This document shows, piece by piece, positions 47,385 to 59,100 of a stretch of DNA of 64,000 nucleotides. The position numbers and the translations under genes were made by a program. Source of the DNA: Dillenia suffruticosa. Taxonomy: Eukaryota; Streptophyta; Magnoliopsida; Dilleniales; Dilleniaceae. Under the pieces are notes generated by a model. It was not told the DNA's origin. It saw only the letters and a program-made list of their open reading frames with translations, and did no database searches. Each line of letters begins with the position of its first letter. Position 1 is the stretch's first letter. The stretch covers positions 3,374,501 to 3,438,500 of the forward strand of contig JAVTVX010000013.1 in the NCBI GenBank assembly GCA_033439265.1, written 5' to 3'.

Positions 47385-48696
47385 ATGGCGTCGTCAGAAA
47401 TAGCAGAGAACAACACCATCTTCCGAAACATAGAAGCAGACCATGACCAACAAAAGGAGCTACAAACAACAGTGTATGCTATGGAGCTAATAACCATATC
47501 TGCTCTCCCAATGGTATTATTAACTGCCATAGACTTAGAAATTTTCGAGATTATCTCGAAAGTTGGAGAAGGAGCGAAACTCGCAGCGACGGAGATTGCC
47601 GCGGAGATTCCACATCGGAATCCACAAGCTCCGGCCATGCTTGACCGCATGCTCTGCCACCTCGCCGCATTTAACATAGTCACGTGCACAGTTGATCCCG
47701 GCAACATCGACCGGAGACTGTACGGACTTGCTCCCGTCGCAAAATACTTTGTCAAGAATGAAGTCGGAGTTTCTCTGGGACCTCTCTTAGGTCTTCTTCA
47801 GGACAAGGTTTTCATTGATAGCTGGTACGCTTTTGGAAATTAATTTTAATTGTGATGATGTCATATACCTCAATTTACTAAATTAAGCATCTTTGTCTTT
47901 ATTTTTTTTATTTTTTTTTATAAATTAAGTGAAGTTTCGTTTCTTCCGTGTGGGCATCTTACTAAAAAATTTTGGATAATTAATTTGTATGATTTGTTTT
48001 GAATCAACCATATTTCCCTACAGGTACAAACTAAAAGACGCCATTATGGATGGCGGTGTTGCGTTCGACAAAGTCCACGGTATGCACGCATTTGAATACC
48101 CTGGATTCGATGAGCGGTTTAATCAAGTTTTCAACAAAGCAATGATGAATCACACCACAATCGTCATGAAGAAGATTTTAGAATCTTACAATGGTTTTGA
48201 AGAGCTTAATAAAGTCGTGGATGTTGGTGGCGGTTTAGGCATAACACTTAAATTGATCACTTCGAAATACCCAAACATCAAGGGCATTAATTTTGACTTG
48301 CCTCACGTGATCCGAGAAGCTCCCACATATCCTCACGTGGAACATGTTGGTGGGGACATGTTCGAGAAGGTTCCAGAGGGCGACGCAATATTTATGAAGT
48401 GGATATTGCATGACTGGAGCGATGATCATTGTGTGAAGTTGTTGAAGAATTGTTACAATGCTTTGCCTGAGAAAGGGAAAGTGATTGCTGTGGAAATGGT
48501 TTTGCCTGCTCGTTTAGAGAATAGTTTTGGTGTGAGAGGGATATGTGGTGTGGATATGGTGATGATGACTCAAATTTCGGGAGGGAGAGAGAGAAGGCAA
48601 CATGAGTACCTTGCCTTGGCAACAACTGCTGGTTTTAAGGGCATTTCTTTTATTTCTTGTATTTGTAACTTTTGGGTCATGGAATTCTTCAAGTGA
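47385..48696 (+). CDS. COMT-like O-methyltransferase, gene 1
   Basis: Two exons, 47385-47824 and 48024-48696, with a 199-bp GT-AG intron splitting a Trp codon; 370 residues. It is a class I plant SAM-dependent O-methyltransferase close to caffeic acid 3-O-methyltransferase. The N-terminal dimerisation half has SALPMVLLTAIDL, MLDRML and RLYGLAPVAKYF. The SAM-binding motif is VVDVGGGLG, followed by GINFDLPHV and VEHVGGDMF. The catalytic His lies in WILHDWSDDHC. Compared with alfalfa COMT as I remember it, MNQDK is LLQDK in both copies, losing the pocket Met/Asn pair. Only here does N-P-G-G read I-S-G-G, and NEDGVS reads NEVGVS. The substrate is therefore unlikely to be the standard lignin precursor. 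A CT-rich leader precedes the ATG. Typical COMT genes have more introns. Confidence 0.9.
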
Positions 48697-48888
48697 TTTT
48701 GTTGTACTTTTATGAATTGGTATAGCGTATAATGCACCATACAATAAAAGCTTATGTCTATGACCACCGGCTATTATATAGGAAGTGGTATTCTTCAATA
48801 GGCTCATTAATGGCTAGGTTAATTTGGGTTGTTTGTATGTTTTCTCTTTTCTAAAGCAATCCGTTTGGGTAATCTAGTTTTGTTCAAA

Positions 48889-49415
48889 ATTAGACATAAT
48901 AGTCGAGGTTTTTGAATTGGGCTTTATAAAGATCCAAGTTCGGCCTATTTAAAATTTTATAGATCCAAATTCAAGTATAATACAAAAAAACTCAAAGAAT
49001 CGAGACTAAAGCTAGGTCTGAAAAATTAAAAAGGTCTTGGGACAGGCTATATTTTTAACACATTTTATAACATAATACATACAAATAAAAAGACATTAAT
49101 TATTTAAAATAAAATACAATAAAAATACCACCATATTAAATTAAAAATTATACACAATTGTGAAAATTAATAAAAATAATGTCATGAAAAATTTAAAAAT
49201 TATATCAAAAGTAATATATTAAAATTATCAAAATCACTGTTTAAATATCACAATATTTGAATTTTAAATAGATCAAGTCTATAATGGATCGAACCACTTA
49301 TATCTAAACTCAACTCCTAATTAAAATAGAATTAAATAACTAAATAATGGATCCAAATTCGACTTGGCCCTAAAATGGCTGAGTTCAGGTCGGCCGCTCC
49401 AATGGCCAGTCCCAT
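48889..49415. mobile_element. Insertion of about 530 bp specific to duplicate 1
   Basis: Aligning the two duplicates, TTTTGTTCAAAAT here is followed by about 530 bp absent from copy 2 before the match resumes at CAAAAGAGAACC. TTCAAAA borders both sides, a possible 7-bp duplication. The insert is AT-rich with repeated GATCCAA.TTC words. No coding or terminal repeat was recognised, so its class is unknown. Confidence 0.5.
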
Positions 49416-50369
49416 TCAAAAGAGAACCAGTACAACTCATTTGCCCGGAGTACACTTGAGGGCATTTCCATTTTTCTCTTTTCGGATAACGTCATTGGCC
49501 CTCCAGAACATCAAAAGCTTTTCTTGGTATCAGCCTATCGGTCAAGGCACTTCTTTCAATGTTGGCTCCACGGATGGCCTCACAACCACATCTCTATCAT
49601 GCATTTTTTACAATTTCGAAGGAAAAATATTTTTTCTTTCAAAACTTAATGAAGATGAGTAATTGCTCTCAAGTATGGAAATGGATAATTTTATTCTAAC
49701 AAGAATGAATATTCAAAAATTTTTCGAGCAATTGGAAATTGGGAAAGGGGGAAAACAACTCGTATCTAAGTTTTTTCAACTCATATGTCTATCTCTTTTA
49801 TCTTTTTTTTTTATAAATCGTAGATATTTTATAATTATATCAAATTTGATTAAATTCTATTTAAATCATAATAAAATTTTAGAAGATAAAATTTTTTCGA
49901 ATATAATTTTATCATACATAAAATTTAAATTTGAAGCGATACCAATATCCAATTGCTAGATTAATTATGCGTTTCTATATCTCTCTATTAACCTAACATT
50001 GCTGCTTCTTGTCCTCGGTGGAGACAATTTTGTTTTTCTAACCCCCCAAAAAATTCATACATATATATATTTTTGATAATTAATTGAAAATGAAATTGTG
50101 CCTAAATGCAATGACAGACCACTCCCCCTAAAAAAATATACATAAATAAATAGAGTTTAACTTGTTTTCCAAAGGAAGGAGATGTATTCCTCTTATGTTA
50201 GTTCCCTTTATCGGCCCCGTTGCATATCAACTATTTTCAAGTCACGTCCCTCTCTCTCTCTTTCTCTCTCTCTCAATCTTTTCTCTTTTTCCCTTTTTGT
50301 TCCTTCTCTCTCGATCTCTCCAGGCCTTCCCTCGCAGTCCCAATAATCCGTTAACCAGGTTTCTCTACA

Positions 50370-50372
<3 letters not shown>

Positions 50373-50446
<74 letters not shown>
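50373..50446. repeat. (CT)n followed by (AT)n microsatellite
   Basis: About 22 CT units run directly into about 14 AT units, shortly after the end of duplicate 1. Confidence 0.95.
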
Positions 50447-50448
<2 letters not shown>

Positions 50449-52440
50449 ATGTGCATATGTGGCTAGTACTTAACTACATTCATAATTTTTAGAGCTTTTT
50501 TCTTTTTGAATTACTGTTTATGGTTTTTTTTTTAGATTTTTTTATAATTGGATGTTTAATTTTTTATTAATATTGAGAAAGTATGTTACAATGTATGTGC
50601 ATAATACAATAATAGACAATTTTATTACCATGCAAAACCAAAGACTTCAATTTAAATAAAAACTTTTATTATTTTTTTTGTAATATATGTTTAGTATTTT
50701 TCATTATAATTATTTTTTATTTTGTTTTTATTCTGAACACAAAAAATTTGATCCCCGTCCTGCCTTATCCAATCTGTATGACTATCACAGTTTTCATATT
50801 AATACCAGAAGAGTTACCATACCAATTTTACTATTAGGACAAAACTCCTCAATATCGAAATATCTCGTATCAAAATATTATCTAAATTTATGTGCATATA
50901 TATATATATTTATACACTAAAAAATAAAAGAAATGATTTGAAATTCAAGAATTATAAGTTTTTACTCAAATATCCAAAGATAAATAAATTTAAAAAATTT
51001 TAATACAAATAAAATATCAGGTATTTAAAAATAAATTTTAAAGTGTGAATCATTACAAAATATTTAAAGAAAAATCATAAATAATTGGACAAATAAATAT
51101 ACAAATATCATACACAATTAAAAGTACAGTCACATTTTTTAAAAATTTTAATTCTGCAAAAAAAAAAAGAAAGGAAAATGGTGTAATTAACACCATAATA
51201 ATAGATATGATCATAAGTTGAGTTACTCATCTTATTTGACACGTCTGATGAACATTTAACTACTAATTTTTAATTTGTAATATTAATTGATCTTGCCACA
51301 CTTCGGCCTATTTTTTTCTTTTTTTTTATATTTTTTTTCTCCCGAAACCCCCAGATATTTACTGAGGATTACCCTTTTCTTGAGTGACGGAGCATTCATA
51401 ATTTGATAATATATATTTCAAATAATACAAAATTAGAAAAATATTTTTCAATTAGATATATATAATAACAGATTATTGACCAATGCACGAAGCACTTATT
51501 TGTAGAAAAATTAGACTCCAATGTTGGCATCGGTGCAAAGAAGGAAAGAAAAAATGCGGAAGCAATGAAAGAAAAAGAGAAAGTACTCTTAATTTTAGGG
51601 TCAGCTCAAACGGAAAAAGCTTTTCTATTTTCATTTTTTTCATATTTAATTTGATTCTATTTGGTTGTATCTCTTTGTATAAAAGAAAATGAGAAAAAAA
51701 TATTTTTTTAATATATATGAAAAATATTTTACAAAAATAGGTGAGAGATTTCAGATCCAATACGGTAAAAACACTAATCCAATCACAATTAAGAGTTGTA
51801 CGAGAGTTGAGAAATCTAAGAAGATAACCGCTCCAACAGGAACATGGGAAGATTATCCCAAAAAGGAAGAACATGGGTGGAGAGGGACTTTGAGAGGGTG
51901 TTTTTTGCCATTTTACCTTTCATTCTTCCGTTCATCTCACAGCTACTTTTTCACACTACAGGGAGAGGCTGAAAGTATTTATAGAAAAAACTAGCAAGCA
52001 AATGAAGGGGGGGGGGGCGAGGGGGAGGTTAAAGCTCCCCAACTGGCCGTTGGAGTGCTCCAACAGCTATAAATATGGTTGTTGGGGTTGGAAGGAGGGT
52101 TTAAATTCTCTCTTTTCAACCCAGAACCTTGGATCCAATGGCCAGCACAACTAGCCATTGGGCCAGCTTCCCAGAATCTGACCAGGTGGTTCTGCCCAGA
52201 TTGGGCCAGAACCGAGAAATGTTCTGGGCCACTTTTCTGGCTATCTTCTTGGACTTTCTCCTGTGTGACTTGGGTCTTAAAAGAGACTTGACTTGGTCTC
52301 CCCCAAAGCTGGACACATCATGGGTTTAGGTTCTGGCTAGATTGGGCCAGAACCCATAATAATTTCTGAACCATATTTTTGACATCCTCTCGGAGTTGAC
52401 TTGAGATCTTTCTTGGGCTGAAATTATGCCATCACTTAAG
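50447..52440. other. Spacer between duplicates, no gene seen
   Basis: AT-rich to about 51.8 kb. Then comes a less AT-rich stretch (51.95-52.43 kb) with GCTATAAATATGG (TATA-like, about 52067) and several TGGGCCAGAACC repeats. That stretch could be part of an unknown mobile element, but no coding or terminal repeat was found. Confidence 0.4.
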
Positions 52441-52455
52441 TTTCATCCTATGTCA

Positions 52456-52634
52456 ATTTTTTTTTTTTTCACCGCGGATATATGAGTTTTATCCGACTAA
52501 TCAAATTCGAGTACCATGGGACCCATTTTTAGGGGTTAACTCTCCCAAATCCTTTTTTATCATTCCGAGACTCAAACTCGAAACCTCTAATTAAGGAGAT
52601 AGAGAGCCCGATCACTCAACTCAAAAAAGTTTGG
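52456..52634 (-). mobile_element. tRNA-derived SINE (family SINE-1), copy G
   Basis: A 179-bp minus-strand copy (minus strand starts ACCAAACTTTTTTGAGTTGA). TTTCATCCTATGTCA (52441-52455) and TTCCATCCTATGTCA (52635-52649) form a 15-bp target duplication with one mismatch. Confidence 0.83.
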
Positions 52635-52675
52635 TTCCATCCTATGTCATTGAAATGCTTGAACTTCCGTATGCG

Positions 52676-52761
52676 TCCCTAAAGGGACAACCTAGTGATC
52701 ACAATCCTCCTTCCCAACCCGGTAATCACGGGTTCAAATCTTAATGTAATAAAAAAAAAAG
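52676..52761 (+). mobile_element. Mini-SINE, copy 5
   Basis: An 86-bp plus-strand insertion between GAACTTCCGTATGCG (52661-52675) and GAACTTCCATATGCG (52762-52776). It contains GGGACAACCTAGTGATCACA (box A-like) and GTAATCACGGGTTCAAATCTT (box B-like), then a short spacer and a ten-base A-run. This is the best-preserved tRNA-like member. Confidence 0.82.
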
Positions 52762-52776
52762 GAACTTCCATATGCG

Positions 52777-53889
52777 GGGCTTTTGGGCCACGATAGTGAG
52801 TCTAAATTCCTGTCAGATTTGGCGGAAACCCAGAGTACTTTTCTGAGTTGGTTCTTCGGCCAGTTTTGGATCTCTCTTTGAACTTCTTCTTGAACCTTTT
52901 TTTGGACTCGTTTGTGGGTTTGATTGATCCTCTGATAGAGTTTCATTAATGGACCTGGAAGAATTTGAGTTTGATTTGAATTTGGACTGTTAAGCCCGTT
53001 TCTGGTCAGATTTAAGGGTTAGATTAATACTATTGTGATGTCATCCGATTCGTAAAACAGTCCAACCAATTCAACTAATGAACCGATGAACCAATAGACC
53101 AACGTTTCGTTGGTTTAGTAGGAAAGACACTATCACCTCATATCAAGAATTGGAGTTTGAGTCATGATAGTGACAAAAATGACGTAAAAGAGCTCTCTCC
53201 CGACCCGATAGCAGTTTAATCAAGATTAGTCGAAATAAAATTTTAAATTTTAGGCGGTGGACCAAGTCAAGGAAACAAAAAAAAAACCAATGAACAAATA
53301 GATTAGTCGAGTTGTTTACTAGTTCGGTTTTAAAAACATTGGGAGTAGGTCGTATATTTCCTTGTGGTCCATAAACGATGATAGTTTTGGTCCCTTTTTG
53401 GAGATGTGAAGAAAATTTTCTCAAAACAGTACAAAAATTAAAGAAAATCACATTTAAGAAACTATCAAAGAGGATATTATTTTTTAATATGAAAGAAAGT
53501 GAGAATTACAATTTTAGATTATTCAAAAGAAATTCAACAATTTCAAACACATGGAGAAATAATGAAAATAAATTTTCCTAAAGATATATTTTTTAAAAAA
53601 TATTTTTTTCACAAAATTTTTTCATTGAAAAAGATTGGATACAAGAAGAAATTAAAATGTCTCCTTTTTTTTTTTAATGAATGCTTAGTTAACCCTAGGC
53701 ATTGGATGGGCTTTTCAAATTCTGAGTTGACCTAGATGGGGGATGATTAAAATATGTGATTTTTCCTTGGACATGGTTCAACAAAGAATAAAAGAATCGA
53801 AACTTATCAAAGCCCATCTAACGTCGTCGTGCTCTTCAATTTAGAGATTTCGAATTTGAATTTATTCTATATATAAAAAAAGAATAACA
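52777..53889. other. Spacer between duplicates, no gene seen
   Basis: Contains a SINE-like stretch at about 53100-53240 (plus) and A/T runs. No supported exon. Confidence 0.4.
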
Positions 53890-54314
53890 AAATCAAAATT
53901 TATCACATTCTATTATAAATAGAGATGATTGGATAAGATAAGACTAAATAGAAATTTTACTTCACACGCTTGTTAGTAATATAAAGAAATACAAAATTAG
54001 AATTTACGTTCTCTAATTTAACAATTTTATTGACAATAATTATTTACATTCTTTACATTCCTTAAATCATAATGAAAATTAAAAAAAAAGTGTTTGAAAT
54101 TAAATATAAAATTTTGAGTTCATGTCCTTTTGAAAAGATATTAATTTTTAATTTTATAATTATTTATTATATTTATACCGACAGAGTAAATCACATATAT
54201 AAAACTAAAAGATATTTATGTTCGGGGCCGGGACGTGGGAAGATGGCATTTGTGCCCGTAAACGTAAAAACTATGCCTTGATCGTTTATTCTTTGCAGCA
54301 TTTGCGATGAAAAT

Positions 54315-55200
54315 GAGGGGATGGTCTCGCTCCGCCCCATGCGCTCACAAGATCTGCATCAATAGTCAGGTCGAGAAAAGCAAGAGTCCATCGGCCTATA
54401 AATTCTTAGGGTAAAAAATAAGATTTATTTTAGTATTTATTATTAATATTTAAAATTATATTTTAATTAATTTGATTTAAAAAATTTTTAAATAAGAGAA
54501 TTGGCTTGCTCCACCCCATGTGCTCACAAGATCTGCATCAATATTGTACCCAAAAAGAAGATATGCATCAATAGTCTTGTCGAGACAAGGAAGAGTCGAT
54601 CATTCCATCACGTAACTTCTTAACGAGAAAAAAAAAAAGTTTTAATATTTATTATTGATATTTAAAATTATATTTTAATTAATTCGATTTAAAAATTTAT
54701 AAAATTAGGGATAGCCTCGCTTCACCCCATGTGTTCACAAGATCTATACCAATATTGTATCCAAAAAGAAGATCTGCATCAATAGTTATATTGAGACAAG
54801 CAAGTGTCCATCCTTCCGGTTCGTAAATTATTAGTGACATAAAATAAGTTTTATTTTAGTATTATTATTAATATTTAAAATTATATTTTAATTAATTTAA
54901 TTTAAATATTTATAAAATAAGGGGATGGCCTCGTTCAAAATTTGTATCAATGTATTAAACTTTTTTAGATTGAGTAGTCAAGAATATTCTACTTCATTAA
55001 TCAAAAATCTCGAGTTTAAATTTTAGAAATGACGATAAAGAATTTTAAAGAATTAATCTATAAAATGAGACTCACAGTTCTTAAACACAAATGATGAAAA
55101 TCAATAAAAAATAAAGAACAGGAAAATTTAAATCAGCATCAATGTTGTACCCAAAAAGAAGATCTGCATCAATAGTCATGTCGAGACAAGCAAGAGTTTA
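54315..55200. repeat. Tandem array of about 190-215 bp units upstream of COMT-like gene 2
   Basis: Units carry GCTC(A/C)CCCCATG.GCTCAC, AAGATCTGCATCAATA, GTACCCAAAAAGAAGAT and CAAG(C/G)AAGAGTC, then an AT-rich part with ATATTTAAAATTATATTTTA. Starts are near 54320, 54507, 54710 and 54922. The last unit is split by a plus-strand SINE-1-like copy at about 54960-55110. Duplicate 1 has one unit only, so the array grew after the duplication. Confidence 0.8.
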
Positions 55201-56028
55201 TGTCACGAGTACAACATGTCACGAGTCGAAATTGAAAGGTGATAATGTCTTTTATTTAATTCTTCGTTCTCTTTAAATTAAGAAAATAACCAATATATTT
55301 TGAGTTTTTATGCGGTAAGAAAAAGATTAATCATTCTTGATAAGTTTATATATATAATCAGTGAGTGATATAGTTCAACAGTTATCATTCCCTTTTTTAT
55401 ATGTTTCGATTTTAATTTTCTCTTATATATCAAATAAATATATATAGCATATTATTCGTTGTCTTTAAATTTTTGTTCTGTATTCTTTATACTTTTTTCC
55501 CAGCACTTGCTTCCCTAAATGAGAATTCTGACTTCCTCAAAGATCATGGCATGCATTTCATGAATAATATGTCTAACTCTATCTTTTTGAATATTAAGTT
55601 GGTAATTTAATTTAATCCTAAATTTAGCGTGCAGGTTTTTATTATAACAAATAACAATTTTAAAATTCTCTTTTTTATTTTATTTGAAGGAAACAATGAA
55701 GGAGTAAATTCTTTAATCCAAATATATGCAAAATTTAAATCAGTCCGACTCTCTTTCACTCCCAAAAAAAAAAAACAATAATAATAATCAAATTAATTAG
55801 TTACCTATGATATTTAAGCAAGTAATTATTCAACCCAACCATATTTGTCTCCACGGCGTCCGCAAATGCTCTCCCGTCCCGTCCAAAAAGAAATGAAAAA
55901 TAAACAGAGAAAGAAAATGACCCTATTATTAATATATTCTGGTAAGGTAATCTGAAAATATCAACCACACACATTAGTTCTTTATTCTTTCCCCAGGTTT
56001 CTCTCCCTCACTTCCTCACCCCGCACTA

Positions 56029-56065
<37 letters not shown>

Positions 56066-56087
56066 CCACTTCCTCTCCCTCTCTTCA

Positions 56088-57402
56088 ATGGCGTCGTCAG
56101 AAACAGCAGAGAACAACGCCATCGTCCAAAACATAGAAGAAGAAGACCAACAAAAGGAGCTACAGACAACAGCGTATGCTATTGAGCTAATAAACACATC
56201 TGCTCTCCCAATGGTATTATTAACGGCCATAGACTTAGAAATTTTCGAGATTATCTCAAAAGTCGGAGAAGGAGCGAAACTCACCGCCACAGAGATTGCG
56301 GCGGAGATTCCACATCGGAATCCACAAGCTCCGGCCATGCTTGACCGCATGCTCTGCCACCTCGCCGCCTTTAACATAATCACGTGCACAGTTGATCCCG
56401 ACAACATCGACCGGAGACTGTACGGACTTGCTCCCGTCGCAAAATATTTTGTCAAGAATGAAGACGGAGTTTCTCTGGGACCTCTCTTAGGTCTTCTTCA
56501 GGACAAGGTTTTCATTGATAGCTGGTACGCTTTTGGAAATTAATTTTAATTGTGATGACGTCATATACCTCAATTTACTAAATTAAGCATCTTTGTCTTT
56601 ATTTTTTTTTTCATTTTTATTTTTTATAAATTAAGTGAAGTTTCATCTCTTCCGTGTGAGCATCTTACTAAAAAATTTTGGATAATTAATTTGTATGATT
56701 TGTTTTGAATCAACCATATTTCCCTACAGGTACAAGCTAAAAGACGCCGTTATGGATGGCGGTGTTGCGTTCGACAAAGTCCACGGTATGCACGCATTTG
56801 AATACCCCGGATTCGATGAGCGGTTTAATCAAGTTTTCAACAAAGCAATGATCAATCACACCACAATCGTCATGAAGAAGATTTTAGAATCTTACAATGG
56901 TTTTGAAGGGCTTAATAAAGTCGTGGATGTTGGTGGCGGTTTAGGCATAACACTTAAATTGATCACTTCGAAATACCCAAACATCAAGGGCATTAATTTT
57001 GACTTGCCTCACGTGATCCGAGAAGCTCCCACGTATCCTCGCGTGGAACATGTTGGTGGGGACATGTTCGAGAAGGTTCCGGAGGGCGACGCAATATTTA
57101 TGAAGTGGATATTGCATGACTGGAGCGATGATCATTGTGTGAAGTTGTTGAAGAATTGTTACCACGCTTTGCCTGAGAAAGGGAAAGTGATTGCTGTGGA
57201 AATGGTTTTGCCTGTTCGTTTAGAGAATAGTGTTGGAGTGAGAGGAATATGCGGTATGGATATGGTGATGATAACTCAAAATCCGGGAGGGAGAGAGAGA
57301 AGGCAACATGAGTACCTTGCCTTGGCAACAACTGCTGGTTTTGAGGGCATTGATTTTATTTCTTGTGTTTGTAACTTTTGGGTCCTGGAATTCTTCAAGT
57401 GA
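56088..57402 (+). CDS. COMT-like O-methyltransferase, gene 2
   Basis: Two exons, 56088-56524 and 56730-57402, with a 205-bp GT-AG intron at the same Trp codon as gene 1; 369 residues. Identity to gene 1 is about 92% by eye. It has the same SAM motif (VVDVGGGLG) and the same catalytic His in WILHDWSDDHC. At positions where the two differ it often keeps the usual COMT residues: NEDGVS, and QNPGG, whose Asn matches the pocket Asn near position 324 of alfalfa COMT. It is thus the more conservative copy and the better guess for the ancestral activity, probably methylation of a phenolic hydroxyl using SAM in the cytosol. The LLQDK change is shared with gene 1. The leader is a long CT run (56034-56064). 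Confidence 0.9.
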
Positions 57403-58602
57403 TTTTATTGTATCGTTTGGCATAGTGTACTCTAAAGTATATTTAAGTGTTAAAAAATTATTATTCGGCTTTTTTAAGATTTTTTATTTAAAATGTTATG
57501 AACGTATATTTTTTCATAATTATCGTGATCTTTTACGTAACAAAAAAAGATGGTGTATACCAACGGTCATTATATAGGAAGTGGTATTCTTGTTCTTCTT
57601 GTGTAATATTTTCCTTTCGCCTCTAGTGTCCCCTTCAATAAAAATTAGTTATGATAAAAAGAAAAGCTAGAGGTCATTAATGGCAAGCTTATCTTGGGTT
57701 GTTGGCGTTTTCTTTCTCTTTTCTATGCAATTCATTTGGGTAATCTAGTTTTGTTAAAAATAGAATTGTTACACCTCATTTGCCCAGAGTAATACATGTC
57801 CATTTCTTTTTAGTATAATGTTATCGGTCCTCCAAAATATCATAGCTTTTCTTGGCATCAGCCTATGGGCGAAGGCCATTTTTCAATGTAAGCTCCACCA
57901 ATAGCCTTTACTGCCACTTCTATCATGCATTTTTTTTTAACAAATGGCTCTCAAATATGGATAATTATATTCGAATATGACCATTCAAAAATTTTGCAAG
58001 CAAATGGAAATTGAGGAAAGGGGAAAACAAGTGTATCCGGGCTTTTTTAACTCTATCTCCTCATTTTTTAAAAATAAATTATCGACATCTAGATTCGAAT
58101 CAAATTAAATTTTTTAAAAATAAAATTTTTTTAATATAAAATTCAAACTAAAAAGGCCAATTAGAAATTACTATATCTACCATCCACACATACCATTGCT
58201 GCTGCTCGTCCACGGTGGTGGCAATTTTGTCTTCTAATCCTCTTAGATAGAGAAAATTTACACACATATACATTTGATGATTAATTGACCCAATTAAAAA
58301 AATAAGCTTAAATTTAATTTTTAATTAAAAATATTAATATAATAATAATTTAAATATTTTGTATTCGGCACTCACTCACGCAATCATTGATGTCAAGCCA
58401 CCGGCAAATGAAAATGAAATTAAAACCAAATGCAATGACGGACCACTTGCGTTAGTTCCCTTTATCGGCCCCCTTCCTACCAAGTATTTGCAAGTCACAT
58501 CTCTCTTTTTGTTTTTTTTTTGGTACAGAGTCACATCTTTCTCTCTCTCTCTCTCGCTATCTTTTTTCTTTTTCCCCTTTTGCTCCTTTTCTCTCGATCT
58601 CT

Positions 58603-58731
58603 GTCAAAAAAAAGACGTGGGGCCCAAAAAAAGAGGAAAAAAAAAAAGAAAAAATAATAATAAGACGAAGAATTTAAGAAAAAACCATGATCTATGAAAA
58701 GACGTGGGGTTAAAAAAGGAAAAAAAAATAA

Positions 58732-58764
<33 letters not shown>

Positions 58765-59100
58765 TCAAAAAAGACAAAGAGTTTAAGAAAAAAATTAGGT
58801 AAAAAAATAAAAAGATGGAGGGAGCAAATGAAAAAAAATCAGGTAAAAAAAGGAAACCCCTGAATGGAAAAAAAATCATAATATAAAAATAAAGGGACAA
58901 TTATCCGAACGTCATAGACAAGTGGGCAAAAAAAACCAAAAGAGAAAAAACCATGTCAAAGAAAAAAGAGCGGCCTAAATAAAAAAAAGGTAAAATAAAA
59001 AATAAAAAAATGAAGGATACGAAGGATATGAATAAAAAACAAGTTAAGAAAAGAAAAAATATGAATAAAAAAATTTAAATAAAAATAAAATTTTAATATT
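58603..59100. repeat. Strand-asymmetric A-rich tract
   Basis: About 500 bp made mostly of A with some G on the plus strand, with an (AT)n core near 58733-58752. AAGACGTGGGG occurs twice (58612, 58699), as do variants of AAGA.GAA.A.TTTAAGAAAAAA and AATCAGGTAAAAAA. No gene. Confidence 0.7.

Larger units (their letters stand above)
46020..50322. repeat. Segmental duplication, copy 1 (COMT-like gene 1)
   Basis: Matches 53890-58602. It starts near TATCACATTCTATTATA.ATAG and ends near CTCTCTCGATCTCT. Shared landmarks in order: TTACATTCTTTACATTCC, GCTCACAAGATCTGCATC, the whole O-methyltransferase gene and its intron, CTCATTTGCCC, TATCATGCATTTTTT, and TTAGTTCCCTTTATCGGCCC. Copy 1 alone has a 47-bp direct repeat (46453-46545), a SINE-2 at about 46660-46825 and an insertion of about 530 bp after 48888. 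Confidence 0.85.
53890..58602. repeat. Segmental duplication, copy 2 (COMT-like gene 2)
   Basis: Counterpart of 46020-50322, same orientation, start codons about 8.7 kb apart. It is longer because of the tandem array at 54300-55200. It lacks the 530-bp insertion of copy 1. Confidence 0.85.

Noticed and set aside
51473-52329. Gene or LTR around the TATA-like GCTATAAATATGG and TGGGCCAGAACC repeats
   Set aside because: No coding frame with motifs and no paired terminal repeat could be found; left as unexplained spacer.
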